Assembly (NCBI GenBank): GCA_026990385.1 | Contig: JALXDL010000109.1 | Span: 1-64,000, forward strand | Length of the DNA: 64,000 bases | Direction: 5' to 3' | From: DRKI01 sp011051875 | Lineage (GTDB): Bacteria > Desulfobacterota > Desulfobulbia > Desulfobulbales > Desulfobulbaceae | In this document: positions 1-8,853 of the stretch, in pieces | Layout: the number at the start of each line of letters is the position of its first letter | Position numbering within the stretch: position 1 is the first letter of the stretch | Notes under the pieces: generated by a model | Told to the model about the DNA's origin: nothing | The model's database searches: none | Seen by the model: the letters and a program-made list of their open reading frames with translations, nothing else | Program-made: the position numbers and the translations under genes

Positions 1-294
1 GGCTACGAGTTTCCGCCCGGCCGCGGCCAGGATCCCCAGGGCCATGGGCAGGTCATAGCCGGTCCCCTCCTTCTTGACCGCTGCCGGCGCCAGGTTGACG
101 GTGATGCGGCCGGGCGGAAACTCGTAGCCGCAGTTCCTGATCGCCGACCTGACCCGGTCCTTGGACTCGCGCACCGCGCCCTCGGGCAGGCCGACCGTGG
201 AAAAACCGGGCAGGCCGCGGCCGAGATCGACCTCCACCCGCACCACCAGTCCCTGCACCCCGATCACGGCGCCGCTGTGTACCCTGGCAAGCAT
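1..294 (-). CDS. comM: ComM/YifB-family Mg-chelatase-like AAA ATPase, N-terminal fragment (runs off the window)
   Basis: Only the first 98 codons are present; the gene reads out of the window at base 1. The start ATG is at 294-292. The protein opens MLARVHSGAVIGVQG and contains GLPGFSTVGLPEGAVRESKD, ITVNLAPA and YDLPMALGILAA, the conserved N-terminal blocks of the ComM/YifB family, before the ATPase domain. ComM is an AAA+ helicase promoting branch migration during recombination of transforming DNA; many carriers are not known to be competent. It starts 3 bp beyond the trmN6 stop, so it is the last of three co-directional genes. The final 24 bases (1-24) are an exact reverse complement of bases 106-129 of the same gene, so the sequence after ILAAAGR may be an assembly artefact. 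Family assignment is firm; the last eight codons are doubtful. Confidence 0.85.
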   Translation of the reverse strand, partial: MLARVHSGAVIGVQGLVVRVEVDLGRGLPGFSTVGLPEGAVRESKDRVRSAIRNCGYEFPPGRITVNLAPAAVKKEGTGYDLPMALGILAAAGRKLVA

Positions 295-297
295 GAC

Positions 298-1035
298 TCA
301 GTCGTACATCTCCTGCATCTCCCGGGAATAGGGCCCGTTCTTCCGTGCATAGACATAGAGCGGCGGCAGCAGGCGCAGCTCCTCGCCACCGTTCTTCACC
401 GCCTCCACCAGGACCAGGCGGCCGCAATGGTCTTCGGGATAACTGTACACCGGCTGCAGCCGTTTGGGCACCAGGTTTCTCTCCTGCAGCCGGCACAGGA
501 GCGTGGCCATCCGCGCCGCGGGATAGACAAAGACCACGCCTCCCCTGTTACGGACGCAGAAGGCGGCGGCCCGGACCATGTCGGCAAGGGTGGCCCTCAG
601 CTCGTGCCGGGCAATGGCCGCCTCGCCGGCGCTGCTGGCACGGCCCGAGCCCAGGCCGCGGTAGGGCGGATTGCAGACCACCAGGTCAAAACTCTCCGGC
701 GCCAGGACCCGGCCGATCTGCCGCGCGTCCCCTTCCACGATCCGGACCCGGTCCTGCAGGTTGTTGCATCGGATATTCTCCGCCGCCAGGGCAAGCAGGG
801 ACGGCTGCAACTCAACACCGGTCACGCGGATGGCTGGGTACCGATGGGCCAGGATCAGGCCGATCACGCCGCAGCCGGCGCCCAGATCCAGTACCGTTGC
901 TTCGCGGCCAGGCCTGCAGAAGTGGGCAGCCAGTACGGCATCCACGGAAAAGCGATAGCCGTCAGTATGCTGGCGGCAGACCAGGCGGCCCTGGAACAGG
1001 CTGTCCTCGGTAACGGCACGGGGTACGGAACACAC
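298..1035 (-). CDS. trmN6: TrmN6-like tRNA1(Val) adenine-N6 methyltransferase
   Basis: A 245-residue SAM-dependent methyltransferase. It has the Rossmann motif I DLGAGCGVIGL, an acidic motif after beta-2 (GVELQ) and the catalytic NPPY tetrapeptide (VVCNPPYRG), the signature of N6-adenine methyltransferases. Together with its length and the N-terminal block (FQGRLVCRQHTDGYRFSVDAV) this places it in the TrmN6/YfiC group, which modifies A37 of tRNA1(Val) in E. coli. The start is GTG at 1035, one base past the TGA of the DUF1015 gene; no in-frame ATG lies nearby. It sits in a minus-strand run with DUF1015 upstream and comM downstream. The tRNA substrate is inferred from the family; other small-RNA or protein targets are possible. 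Confidence 0.8.
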   Translation of the reverse strand: MCSVPRAVTEDSLFQGRLVCRQHTDGYRFSVDAVLAAHFCRPGREATVLDLGAGCGVIGLILAHRYPAIRVTGVELQPSLLALAAENIRCNNLQDRVRIVEGDARQIGRVLAPESFDLVVCNPPYRGLGSGRASSAGEAAIARHELRATLADMVRAAAFCVRNRGGVVFVYPAARMATLLCRLQERNLVPKRLQPVYSYPEDHCGRLVLVEAVKNGGEELRLLPPLYVYARKNGPYSREMQEMYD

Positions 1036-1036
1036 G

Positions 1037-2401
1037 TCAGGTCTTCAGGGCAACACGCTCTTCGCTGTCAAGCTTGTTGATCAGCAGGCCGGTGAGGATC
1101 TTGGGATAGAAATAGGTGGACTTGTGGGGCATGATCTCGCCGCTGTCGGCCACCTCCAGCACCTGTCGTACCGGGGTCGGGTTGAGGAGAAAGAGCAGCG
1201 GAGTTGCCTCCTCGTCAGCAATCGACTCCTTGACCGCCACGTCCAGTGCCTCGTCGGGATCGCTGTAATAGCTGACCAGGCGCTGCCGCAGGCACTGGTC
1301 ATGGTCCAGGCCCAGGCAACCGTGCAGGAGCAGGTCCGAGAGCACCACGACGTCCAGCCGGCGCAGCACGGGTGGCCGCCCGGCCAGGTGGGGATCGTCG
1401 GCCGCGCCCTCCAGCATCCTGAGGAGAAAGGCGCGGTCCTCCCCGGCGTGGTAGAAGCCGAACATCGGCAAGTCCCCCTCTTCCATGCGGGCCAGCAGTT
1501 CCCCGATCAGGCTCTCCCGGCTGCCGCCGCCGATCTCCTGCGCATCGAAAGCACTCCGCAGCCGCGCCACCACCTCGTCCGCGCCGTGACTGCCCGGCCA
1601 GCGCACCAGCCGGTGGGTGGGCAGTACCGAGAGCCCCTCGTCCTCGCTGGCGCAGAGATACATCATGATGAAGTTGAAGGGGCTGTCCGGCGGCAGTTCC
1701 GGGTCGCGCTCCTGGGCACGGCGGCGACAGGCCAGGGCCGTGGTGTAACGATGGTGGCCATCGGCGATGTAGACCGGTTTGTCGGTAAAAAAATCGTGGA
1801 CCAGGGCCAGGGCGCCGGGATCGGAGACACGCCACAGGGTATGGATGTTGTCGTGGTGATCCCTGGTGACACAGACCGGCTCCTCGTCGCGGGCCTTTTC
1901 CAGGACCGATATCACGAACTGTTCCGGGTCGGGATAGATGGAAAAAACCTGGCTGAACTGGGCCCGGCATTCGTCCATCAGTTCGAGCCGGTCAGCGATC
2001 ACCCCGTCAAAGGTCTTTTCGTGAGGCTTGACGATGCCCTCCTCGAACTCGGCCAGTCCCACCAGGGCGACCAGCCCCTTCCTGGTGAGACGGCGGCCCG
2101 AGGGATGGGTGTAGTCGATGTAATAGAGGTAGATGGCCGGCTCCCTGTCACGGATGAGCACGGCGTCATCCTGCCACCGGTCGAACCGTTCCCTGGCATC
2201 CCGGTAGCGTCCTTCCTCGCTGCCGGCCTCCTGGGAGGTGTTGCGCAGGTCGAGCTGAATCATGCTGTAGGGGTTCCTGTCCAGGAACGAGGCGCCTTCC
2301 TCCTCGTTGATGACATCATAGGGCGGCGTAACCACCTCTTCCAGGTCGGTTATCTTGTCAGGGTTGTAGCGTATCCCCCTGAACGGGGCAACAACGGCCA
2401 T
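1037..2401 (-). CDS. DUF1015 family protein
   Basis: A 454-residue protein recognised as DUF1015 from its opening (MAVVAPFRGIRYNP, then TPPYDVI) and internal blocks such as KPHEKTF, YIADGHHRYTTA and a C-terminal RQVLEVADSGEIMPHKSTYFYPK. The biochemical function of the family is unknown to me. The GHHR block and PHK motif suggest a nucleotide- or phosphate-binding enzyme, but that is inference. The start chosen is ATG 2401-2399, preceded by GAGGAG about 8 bases upstream; a longer open frame back to 2671 lacks family features. It is first in a three-gene minus-strand unit with trmN6 (1-bp gap) and comM. The 253 bases up to queD form a divergent promoter region in which I see no known riboswitch. 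Confidence 0.85.
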   Translation of the reverse strand: MAVVAPFRGIRYNPDKITDLEEVVTPPYDVINEEEGASFLDRNPYSMIQLDLRNTSQEAGSEEGRYRDARERFDRWQDDAVLIRDREPAIYLYYIDYTHPSGRRLTRKGLVALVGLAEFEEGIVKPHEKTFDGVIADRLELMDECRAQFSQVFSIYPDPEQFVISVLEKARDEEPVCVTRDHHDNIHTLWRVSDPGALALVHDFFTDKPVYIADGHHRYTTALACRRRAQERDPELPPDSPFNFIMMYLCASEDEGLSVLPTHRLVRWPGSHGADEVVARLRSAFDAQEIGGGSRESLIGELLARMEEGDLPMFGFYHAGEDRAFLLRMLEGAADDPHLAGRPPVLRRLDVVVLSDLLLHGCLGLDHDQCLRQRLVSYYSDPDEALDVAVKESIADEEATPLLFLLNPTPVRQVLEVADSGEIMPHKSTYFYPKILTGLLINKLDSEERVALKT

Positions 2402-2654
2402 TAATTTCTCTCCTCGATGGTGGAAAACGAAATGAAATCCTGCTACAATGGCTCCATTGATGCAGGAGTGCGGGCAATGGAAAACCCCAACCTGTTTACC
2501 ACTTTCCGGAACCAGGTTGCAAGCAGGTTTTGACCACCTCATCGCAGGCACCCGGGGAAGTCCCGCCGCGGCCGCCGATCTCTTTTCCTGTCCGCGCCCT
2601 GCCTGTCCCGCGCCACGCCGGCCGGGTCCCAATATGGCAAGGAGCACAATTCCC

Positions 2655-3026
2655 ATGATGGATATCTTCATAAAGACCCATTTCTCCGGTGGTCACCACC
2701 TGCGTGACTATCCCGGCAACTGCGAACATCCGCACGGCCACAACTGGAAGGTCCGTGTCTGCGTCAGGGCCACCGAGCTGGACCGGCTCGGCATGGGCAT
2801 TGACTTCAAGGTCCTGAAAAAGCATGTCAACCGAGTCATCGACGACCTGGACCACTGCGACCTGAACGACCATCCCGCCTTTCGCGACCGCAACCCGTCG
2901 TCGGAGAACATTGCCATCCATATCTTCCGGGAGCTGGAAGACGAGCTCCGTTCGGACCGCTACCACCTCTACAGTGTCCAGGTTCGCGAAACCGACTCCA
3001 GCGGTGTGATCTACTACGGTGAATGA
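2655..3026 (+). CDS. queD: 6-carboxytetrahydropterin synthase (QueD family)
   Basis: A 123-residue protein of the 6-pyruvoyl-tetrahydropterin synthase fold. Zinc ligands are visible as SGGHHL (His14/15) and the HGHNW block (His27, His29), with the candidate catalytic Cys at residue 23 (NCEHPHGHNW). QueD converts dihydroneopterin triphosphate to 6-carboxytetrahydropterin, the second step towards queuosine and other 7-deazaguanines, in the cytoplasm. The start is the first of two adjacent ATGs, with AAGGAG 10 bases upstream; an open frame extending back to 2448 has no coding character. The next enzyme of the pathway, queE, overlaps its 3' end by 8 bases, which supports QueD over the biopterin-type synthases. 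Confidence 0.9.
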   Translation: MMDIFIKTHFSGGHHLRDYPGNCEHPHGHNWKVRVCVRATELDRLGMGIDFKVLKKHVNRVIDDLDHCDLNDHPAFRDRNPSSENIAIHIFRELEDELRSDRYHLYSVQVRETDSSGVIYYGE

Positions 3027-3687
3027 CAGCCTGCAGGTCTCGGAACTGTTCTACTCCATCCAGGGCGAATCGACCCGGGCCGGGCTTCCCTGCGCCTTTA
3101 TCCGTCTCTCCGGCTGCAACCTGCGCTGTGCCTGGTGCGACTCCCGCTATACCTGGGAGGAACCGGGCCGCGCCACGACGACCGGCGAGATCCTGGCCTG
3201 GCTTTCGGCCTATCACGGGGCCATGGTGGAGATCACCGGCGGCGAACCCCTGTTGCAGGAGGCTGTCTACCCCCTCATGGAGCGGCTGCTGGCCACGGGC
3301 CACGAGGTGCTCCTGGAAACCAACGGTTCCCTGGCCGTGGACCGGGTACCGGCCGGAGTCTCCATCATCTTGGACATCAAGTGTCCAGGATCCGGCATGG
3401 CTGAGCACAACCTGGCGGTCAACATGGAACGGCTGGCAGAACGGAGCCGGCAAGGCTGCCGGGACGAGATCAAATTCGTCATCGGCTCGGAACAGGACTT
3501 TACCTGGGCCGCCGCCCTGACCGAGGAGCGGGGGCTGAGCGCACTCTGCCCGGTCCTGTTTTCACCGGTCAGGGGTACCATGGACGCGGGCCGTCTTGCC
3601 GACCTGATCCTCGAACGACGGCTCCGGGTCCGGTTGCAGCTCCAGTTGCACACCCTGCTCTGGCCGGACACACCCCGGGGCGTGTGA
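3019..3687 (+). CDS. queE: 7-carboxy-7-deazaguanine synthase
   Basis: A 222-residue radical SAM enzyme with the cluster motif CX3CX2C at Cys33, Cys37 and Cys40 (SGCNLRCAWCDSRY), preceded by the QueE hallmark FYSIQGES and followed by the SAM-contacting ITGGEPLLQ. QueE rearranges 6-carboxytetrahydropterin to 7-carboxy-7-deazaguanine. The start is GTG at 3019, inside the last codons of queD, so translation is probably coupled. QueC and QueF are not in the window. Length and motifs are normal for the family. Confidence 0.93.
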   Translation: MNDSLQVSELFYSIQGESTRAGLPCAFIRLSGCNLRCAWCDSRYTWEEPGRATTTGEILAWLSAYHGAMVEITGGEPLLQEAVYPLMERLLATGHEVLLETNGSLAVDRVPAGVSIILDIKCPGSGMAEHNLAVNMERLAERSRQGCRDEIKFVIGSEQDFTWAAALTEERGLSALCPVLFSPVRGTMDAGRLADLILERRLRVRLQLQLHTLLWPDTPRGV

Positions 3688-3772
3688 CCCGGGCGGCAGG
3701 GCGGCCGGACAGGCAGGGAATCACCTGCAACCATCTGATTTTTTTTATGTACTGACTGACAAGGAGACAAGT

Positions 3773-5050
3773 ATGCCGGATCTTGACGCAACCCGCATCG
3801 CGGTTATCGGCCTGGGCTATGTCGGCCTGCCCCTGGCCGTTGCATTCAGCCACAAACTGCCCACCACCGGCTTTGACCTCAAGAGCCGGCGCATCGAAGA
3901 GCTGCGCAACCATGTCGACGTAACCCGGGAGGTGAGCAGCGACGAGCTCAGGGAGGCATCCGGGCTGCGTTTCACCGACTCGGTGGACGAGCTGGCAGAT
4001 TGCAACGTCTTCATCGTCGCCGTTCCGACCCCCATCGACGCCAACAAGCGTCCCGACCTGAAACCACTCATCGGCGCCTCCAGGACCGTGGGCCAGGTGC
4101 TCAAGAAGGGCGACGTGGTCATCTACGAGTCCACGGTCTACCCCGGCGCCACCGAGGAGGTCTGCATCCCGGTCCTGGAAGAGGTCTCCGGCCTGGTCTA
4201 CAACCGGGACTTCCATGCCGGCTACAGCCCGGAACGGATCAACCCCGGCGACCATGAACACCGGCTGCCGACCATCGTCAAGGTCACCTCCGGCTCCACG
4301 CCCGAGATCGCCGACTTCGTTGACCGGTTGTATGCCACCATCATCACCGCCGGCACCTTCAAGGCCAGTTCCATCCGGGTGGCCGAGGCGGCCAAGGTCA
4401 TCGAGAACACGCAGCGCGATGTCAATATCGCCCTGGTCAACGAGCTGGCCCTGATCTTCAACCGGCTGGGCATCGACACCATCGAGGTGCTCAAGGCCGC
4501 CGGCACCAAGTGGAACTTCCTCCACTTCCGGCCCGGCCTGGTGGGTGGCCATTGCATCGGGGTCGACCCCTACTACCTGACCCACAAGGCGCAGGAGGTG
4601 GGCTACCACCCGGAGATGATCCTGGCCGGCCGCCGGCTCAACGACGACATGGGCCGCTACATCGCCTCGGAGGTGGTCAAGCTGATGCTGAAAAAACGCA
4701 TCCACGTGGCCGATGCCAATATCCTCATCCTGGGTATTACCTTCAAGGAAAACTGCCCTGACCTGCGCAACACCAGGGTCATTGATATCATCGAGGAGCT
4801 GAAGACCTACGGCGCCAACATCGAGGTCTTCGATCCCTGGGCCGACAAGGAAGAGGCCCGGCAGCTCTACGGGGTCACCATGATCGAGAACCTGCCGGTC
4901 AACCACTATGACGGGGTGGTCCTGGCGGTTGCCCACCGCGAGTTCACGGAGCTGTCCGATGGCGACTTCTCCCGCATCTGCAGGCAGCTGTCGGTGATCT
5001 ACGATGTAAAACACGTCCTGGACAGGGAACTGGTGGACGGCAGCCTGTAG
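3773..5050 (+). CDS. UDP-N-acetyl-sugar dehydrogenase (WbpO/TviB/VipA type)
   Basis: A 425-residue nucleotide-sugar dehydrogenase. The N-terminal NAD-binding motif is GLGYVGLPLA, the active-site cysteine lies in VGGHCIGVDPYY, and the GITFKENCPDLRN and EVFDPWAD blocks belong to the C-terminal domain. Similarity in layout to WbpO/TviB suggests oxidation of UDP-GalNAc or UDP-GlcNAc to the uronic acid for capsule, O-antigen or exopolysaccharide; UDP-glucose cannot be excluded. AAGGAGA lies 7 bases before the ATG. No other polysaccharide genes adjoin it, so it looks like a stand-alone supplier. Palindromes follow it at 5105-5116 and 5155-5166. Confidence 0.88.
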   Translation: MPDLDATRIAVIGLGYVGLPLAVAFSHKLPTTGFDLKSRRIEELRNHVDVTREVSSDELREASGLRFTDSVDELADCNVFIVAVPTPIDANKRPDLKPLIGASRTVGQVLKKGDVVIYESTVYPGATEEVCIPVLEEVSGLVYNRDFHAGYSPERINPGDHEHRLPTIVKVTSGSTPEIADFVDRLYATIITAGTFKASSIRVAEAAKVIENTQRDVNIALVNELALIFNRLGIDTIEVLKAAGTKWNFLHFRPGLVGGHCIGVDPYYLTHKAQEVGYHPEMILAGRRLNDDMGRYIASEVVKLMLKKRIHVADANILILGITFKENCPDLRNTRVIDIIEELKTYGANIEVFDPWADKEEARQLYGVTMIENLPVNHYDGVVLAVAHREFTELSDGDFSRICRQLSVIYDVKHVLDRELVDGSL

Positions 5051-5104
5051 CGGTTTCCGGCCGCGAGGACACGGTTGCCGACATTCGGGGATATGATGTA
5101 CGGA

Positions 5105-5166
5105 ACACCGCGGTGTCAGGCCATCCCGACGCCTATCGGCCGTGACGGCCGCGTCCGGGATCCCGG
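5105..5166. repeat. Two 12-bp perfect palindromes between the dehydrogenase and the ATPase operon
   Basis: ACACCGCGGTGT (5105-5116) and CCGGGATCCCGG (5155-5166) are perfect palindromes in the 195-base gap. Neither is followed by a T-run, so they are not canonical terminators. The first resembles the arms of one palindrome at 63836-63860 without its 3-base loop. They could be protein-binding sites or fold in the 3' end of the dehydrogenase transcript. Confidence 0.4.
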
Positions 5167-5176
5167 CGGCTATTGA

Positions 5177-5204
5177 TTGACAACAGCCTGACAGGAATTA
5201 TTTT
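5177..5204 (+). promoter_or_regulatory. Candidate sigma-70 promoter of the V/A-ATPase operon
   Basis: TTGACA at 5177-5182 is an exact -35 consensus. TATTTT at 5199-5204 after a 16-base spacer is a fair -10. The predicted transcript would start near 5212, about 40 bases before the first gene. It is the only good promoter match I see upstream of the operon. Confidence 0.5.
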
Positions 5205-5254
5205 TTTAACTGAGGTTCAGGTTTCAGTTTCCCCCTCACCAGGAGATGCCGGCC

Positions 5255-5581
5255 ATGCAGACTGTGATCGAGCAGGTGGTGACAAGCGACGAATCCGCCA
5301 GGAAGCTGGTCGCCGATGCCCGCAGAGAGGCTGAGGCCCTGGTGAACAAGGCGGTAAAGGAGGCAGAGGCGGCACGCAGGGCCGGCCACGACAGGCTGGC
5401 CCGGGTCGAAATGACCGAGATAAAACCGATCATCAGCGAGGCGGAACAGGAGGCTGAAGACACACTGGCCCGGGCCGGGCAGTACATTCAGCAGCTGCAG
5501 GCCGCCGTTGCAGACGGAAAGGACCGGATCCTGGACGAATTCCTCGCCCTTGTCCTGGATACCGGGAAACCTGCCGCCTGA
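5255..5581 (+). CDS. V/A-type ATPase peripheral stalk subunit (G/H type)
   Basis: A 108-residue, strongly charged helical protein (repeated DARREAEALVNKAVKEAEAARRAG, then EAEQEAEDTLARAGQYIQQL), as expected for the stalk subunit G/H that forms a coiled coil with subunit E. It is first in the operon, the usual place for this subunit in archaeal-type clusters. Two ATGs are possible. AGGAG abuts the first (5246) with no spacing but is 9 bases before the second (5255), so I use 5255. Similarity in this family is mostly compositional, so the call rests on position, length and heptad pattern. Confidence 0.75.
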   Translation: MQTVIEQVVTSDESARKLVADARREAEALVNKAVKEAEAARRAGHDRLARVEMTEIKPIISEAEQEAEDTLARAGQYIQQLQAAVADGKDRILDEFLALVLDTGKPAA

Positions 5582-5738
5582 CCATGCATGGCGACCGGGT
5601 GAGGCGACCGATCAGGATCACTCCCTTCGCACCGGCCACACCGTGACCCCACGGCTGAAAACCGATCCGTTGGCCGGCACCTGTATCGAATAGCCGTCCC
5701 GGGCCCGCACCATGAACCCTTGACCGGAGGCAGGCGAT

Positions 5739-6794
5739 ATGCTGCTCTCAGCCGCCAGATACTCGTTCGCCAATGCCAAGGTGCGGGCCCTGAGAAGCGG
5801 CAGGCTGTCGGGCGAGGATTTTTATTTCCTCCTCCAGGCGCAGGACCTGGAGGGGTTGCTCGCCTACCTTGCCACCACCTCCTACCAGCCCATCAACCCT
5901 GAACTTCCCCTCCGGACCATGCAGCGTACCCTCTTCGTCCCGCTGTTTACCCAGTACCACAAGATCGTCGCCTCCCTGTCCCACGCTCCGGGCCGCCGCG
6001 TCATCCTGGCCCTGTTCGGCCGCTTTGAGGCGGAAAACCTGAAAATGCTGCTCCGCGCCATGGCCACCGGGCTCGATCATGGTGCCATCGCCCCCCTGCT
6101 CTACCCCCTGGGTGCTCTCAGCACCCTTGACTGGAACCGTCTCCACGACTGCACCACCCCCGGGGAGCTGATCCAGGCCCTGGACGGCACCCTGTTTGCC
6201 CGGCCCCTGGCCCATGCCATGGCCCAGCACGAGGCCGGGGGCGCGTTGCCGCCCCTGGAGGCCGCCCTGGACCTGGCAGTGTTCCGTCACCTGGCCTCCG
6301 CTGTGGACGCTCTTGCCGGCCGGGGCGACCGCAGGGCGGCGCGCCGGGTGTTGGGAGGATACGTCGATATCCTGAACTGCCTCTGGGTGATCCGGCTGCG
6401 CCTCCATTTCGGCCTGAGTCCGGAGGAGATCGTCAACTACAGCCTGCCCGGCGGCCGGGAACTCTCCCTGCGCGACCTGCACATGCTGGCAAAGGCCGAC
6501 ACCGTGGCCCGCTTCATCGCCCGGTTGCCGGCCTCCCTGGCAGCCCGGCTCGGCTCCCTGCAGGAATGGTCCGAATTCCGGGCCGCCCTGCAATCGCTCC
6601 TGCTCCGTCTCCTCCGCCGCACCCTGGCCTCCTTCCCCTTCCATGTCGGCGTGGAGGCCGCCTATCTCCTGGAAAAGGAGATGGAGATCCGGGCCGTCGT
6701 CACCATCATGGAAGCCAAGATGCAGCATCTGCCGCCGGAGGCCACTGCCCAACGCCTGCCCGCCCCCCTGCTCGAGGAGACGGCCCATGTTTAA
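5739..6794 (+). CDS. ntpC: V/A-type ATP synthase subunit C
   Basis: A 351-residue, largely helical protein of the AC39/subunit C family (yeast Vma6-like). This subunit caps the membrane rotor ring and links it to the central shaft (D and F). Recognisable parts are the N-terminal SFANAKVRALRSGRLS, the central FEAENLKMLLRAMA and the C-terminal AAYLLEKEMEIRAVVTIMEAK. GGAGG lies 10 bases before the ATG. Its 3' end overlaps the start of the subunit I gene by 8 bases. Its position second in the operon, before I, differs from the usual order, where C follows E. Confidence 0.88.
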   Translation: MLLSAARYSFANAKVRALRSGRLSGEDFYFLLQAQDLEGLLAYLATTSYQPINPELPLRTMQRTLFVPLFTQYHKIVASLSHAPGRRVILALFGRFEAENLKMLLRAMATGLDHGAIAPLLYPLGALSTLDWNRLHDCTTPGELIQALDGTLFARPLAHAMAQHEAGGALPPLEAALDLAVFRHLASAVDALAGRGDRRAARRVLGGYVDILNCLWVIRLRLHFGLSPEEIVNYSLPGGRELSLRDLHMLAKADTVARFIARLPASLAARLGSLQEWSEFRAALQSLLLRLLRRTLASFPFHVGVEAAYLLEKEMEIRAVVTIMEAKMQHLPPEATAQRLPAPLLEETAHV

Positions 6795-8772
6795 GACCGT
6801 GCGGCTCACCCGGGTCACCATCCAGTGCCCCGAGGACCGGATCGCCCCGGTGATGACCGTTCTGGGCGAGCTGCGGCTGCTGCACCTGATCAGGATCGAG
6901 GAGACGCACCTGGGACGAATGGGTTTCGTGGCCGGGGTGGACCGGGAACTGCTTGGCCGCTACCAGGACCTGCTCGCCCGGATCGCCAGGCTGCTGGACG
7001 GACTGCAGCCGGCCGCCCCCATGCCGCAGATCACCAGGATTCCCAGGCCCGACAGGGAACATTTCCGTATCAGCGAACAGCTCGACAGGCTCGAGAAAAC
7101 GATCCTGCCCGTGCTCGAGGAACTGGAACAGGGGCGGCAACGGCTCGCAGAAGAGCGGGAGGTCCTGGAACGGCTGAGGCTCCTTGAGCCGGCCGACCTG
7201 GATTTCGACCGCTTGGCCACCCTTGGCTACGTGACCTGGACGGCCGGACTCCTGCCGCAGGAGAACCTGGAACGGCTCGAGGAAAGCCTCTCGGATGTGT
7301 ACCATGTCCTGGTGGTGGTCCGGAAAAAGGACGACCGGTATGTACTCGTGGCCATGGCCCTCGATGATGACCGGGAAGTGCTCGCCCGGGCGCTCAAAAG
7401 CAGTTTTCTCGAGCCCCTCGACCTGCCGTCCGGTCTGCAGGGCCCCATCAGCACCGCCATCGGCCGCCTGGCCGGCGTGCTCCGTGACCTTGAGGCCAGG
7501 CTGGCCCTGCTCGACCGGCAGAGAAAGGCCCAGGGTGAACAGTATGGCGCTTCCCTGCTGGAGGCCAGGGAAAAAGCCATTCTCTGCAGCCAGCTCCTCC
7601 GGGCCCAGGAAAAATTCGGGGCCATTGACCACAACTTCATCATCACCGGCTGGATACCCGTGGACCTCTTTGCCACCCTGGAGGAAAAGATCGACAAGGC
7701 CACGGCGGGCAGGGCCCTGGTCGACCAGGTCGACCCGGAGCACATCCGGGAGGTCCGCTCGGGCACCCTCAAGATCCCCATCCTCTTCAACAACCCGCTC
7801 CTGGTCCGGCCCTTTGAAAAATTTACCACCCTCTACGGAACGCCGATGTACGACGAGGTGGAGCCGACCATGTTCCTGGCCCTCAGCTTTCTTGTCCTTT
7901 TCGGCATGATGTTCGGGGACGTGGGCCAGGGTGCGGTCCTGTTCGCCGCCGGCTACCTGGTCTTCCGCAGGTTGTTCAGCTTCATGGACTACGGTGTCAT
8001 CCTCATGGAGTGCGGCGTGTCCTCCATGATATTCGGCTTCCTGTATGGCAGTGTCTTCGGGTTCGAGGACCTGATTCCGCCCCTCTGGATGCGCCCCATG
8101 CAGCACATCGACACCTTCATGAGGATCTCGATCCTGCTGGGAATCACCATCATCAGCCTCGGCTTTGCCTGCAACGTGGTCAACCTGCTCCGCCGGAAGA
8201 AATATGGCGATCTGCTCTCGGCATCCGGGCTTGCCGGCGCCCTCTTCTACTGGCTGCTGGCCGGTCTCGGCATGCGCTACATGCTCTCGGGCGCCATCGG
8301 CCGGGGCGAGGTCCTGTTTGCCCAGGTGGCCACGGGCCTGCTCTTTGCCGTCATGCTCTTCCAGAAACCGGTGCGCAGTCTCCTGCTCCAGCTTCGCAGG
8401 AAAAACCGGGCCCGGCAATTGCCGAAGGCACTCGGCCTCTCCCTGTTCGAATCACTGATCGAAGTGGGAGACGAGATCCTGCGCTTCATGGCCAACACGG
8501 TCTCGTTTGTTCGGGTGGCGGCGTTTGGCCTCACCCACGCCGCCCTGTTCATGGCCGTCTTTTCCCTGGCCGACATGGTCCGCAGCGCCCATGGCCGCGG
8601 TTTTTCCTACTGGCTGATCGTCGCGGCCGGCAACCTGGTTATCATCCTGCTCGAGGGAATGGTGGTCTCGATCCAGACCCTCAGGCTCGAGTATTATGAA
8701 TTCTTCAGCCGGTTCTTCCGCGGCGGCGGCAGACCGTTCAGGCCGATCCTGACCGGCAGTGACGAGGAGTAG
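6787..8772 (+). CDS. ntpI: V/A-type ATP synthase subunit I (membrane stator a-subunit)
   Basis: A 661-residue subunit. Residues 1 to about 350 are a soluble, coiled-coil-rich domain with no membrane segments. The rest is a bundle of about seven or eight hydrophobic helices beginning near EVEPTMFLALSFLVLFG. The ion-channel arginine is visible in SFVRVAAFGLTHAAL, at about residue 576. The protein forms the half-channels facing the proteolipid ring and anchors the peripheral stalks. The true start is ATG 6787 (MFKTVRLTRV); an open frame back to 6643 is the subunit C gene read out of frame. Confidence 0.93.
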   Translation: MFKTVRLTRVTIQCPEDRIAPVMTVLGELRLLHLIRIEETHLGRMGFVAGVDRELLGRYQDLLARIARLLDGLQPAAPMPQITRIPRPDREHFRISEQLDRLEKTILPVLEELEQGRQRLAEEREVLERLRLLEPADLDFDRLATLGYVTWTAGLLPQENLERLEESLSDVYHVLVVVRKKDDRYVLVAMALDDDREVLARALKSSFLEPLDLPSGLQGPISTAIGRLAGVLRDLEARLALLDRQRKAQGEQYGASLLEAREKAILCSQLLRAQEKFGAIDHNFIITGWIPVDLFATLEEKIDKATAGRALVDQVDPEHIREVRSGTLKIPILFNNPLLVRPFEKFTTLYGTPMYDEVEPTMFLALSFLVLFGMMFGDVGQGAVLFAAGYLVFRRLFSFMDYGVILMECGVSSMIFGFLYGSVFGFEDLIPPLWMRPMQHIDTFMRISILLGITIISLGFACNVVNLLRRKKYGDLLSASGLAGALFYWLLAGLGMRYMLSGAIGRGEVLFAQVATGLLFAVMLFQKPVRSLLLQLRRKNRARQLPKALGLSLFESLIEVGDEILRFMANTVSFVRVAAFGLTHAALFMAVFSLADMVRSAHGRGFSYWLIVAAGNLVIILLEGMVVSIQTLRLEYYEFFSRFFRGGGRPFRPILTGSDEE

Positions 8773-8853
8773 GCCTGTCCCGGAAATGCAGGTTCCACTT
8801 CCCGTCGCCACAACCGGTCCGGATCCTTCAACACCAACGGGAGGCACACGTCA

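Noticed and set aside
2402..2654. A preQ1 riboswitch before queD
   Set aside because: No short H-type pseudoknot pattern with an A-rich tail could be found.
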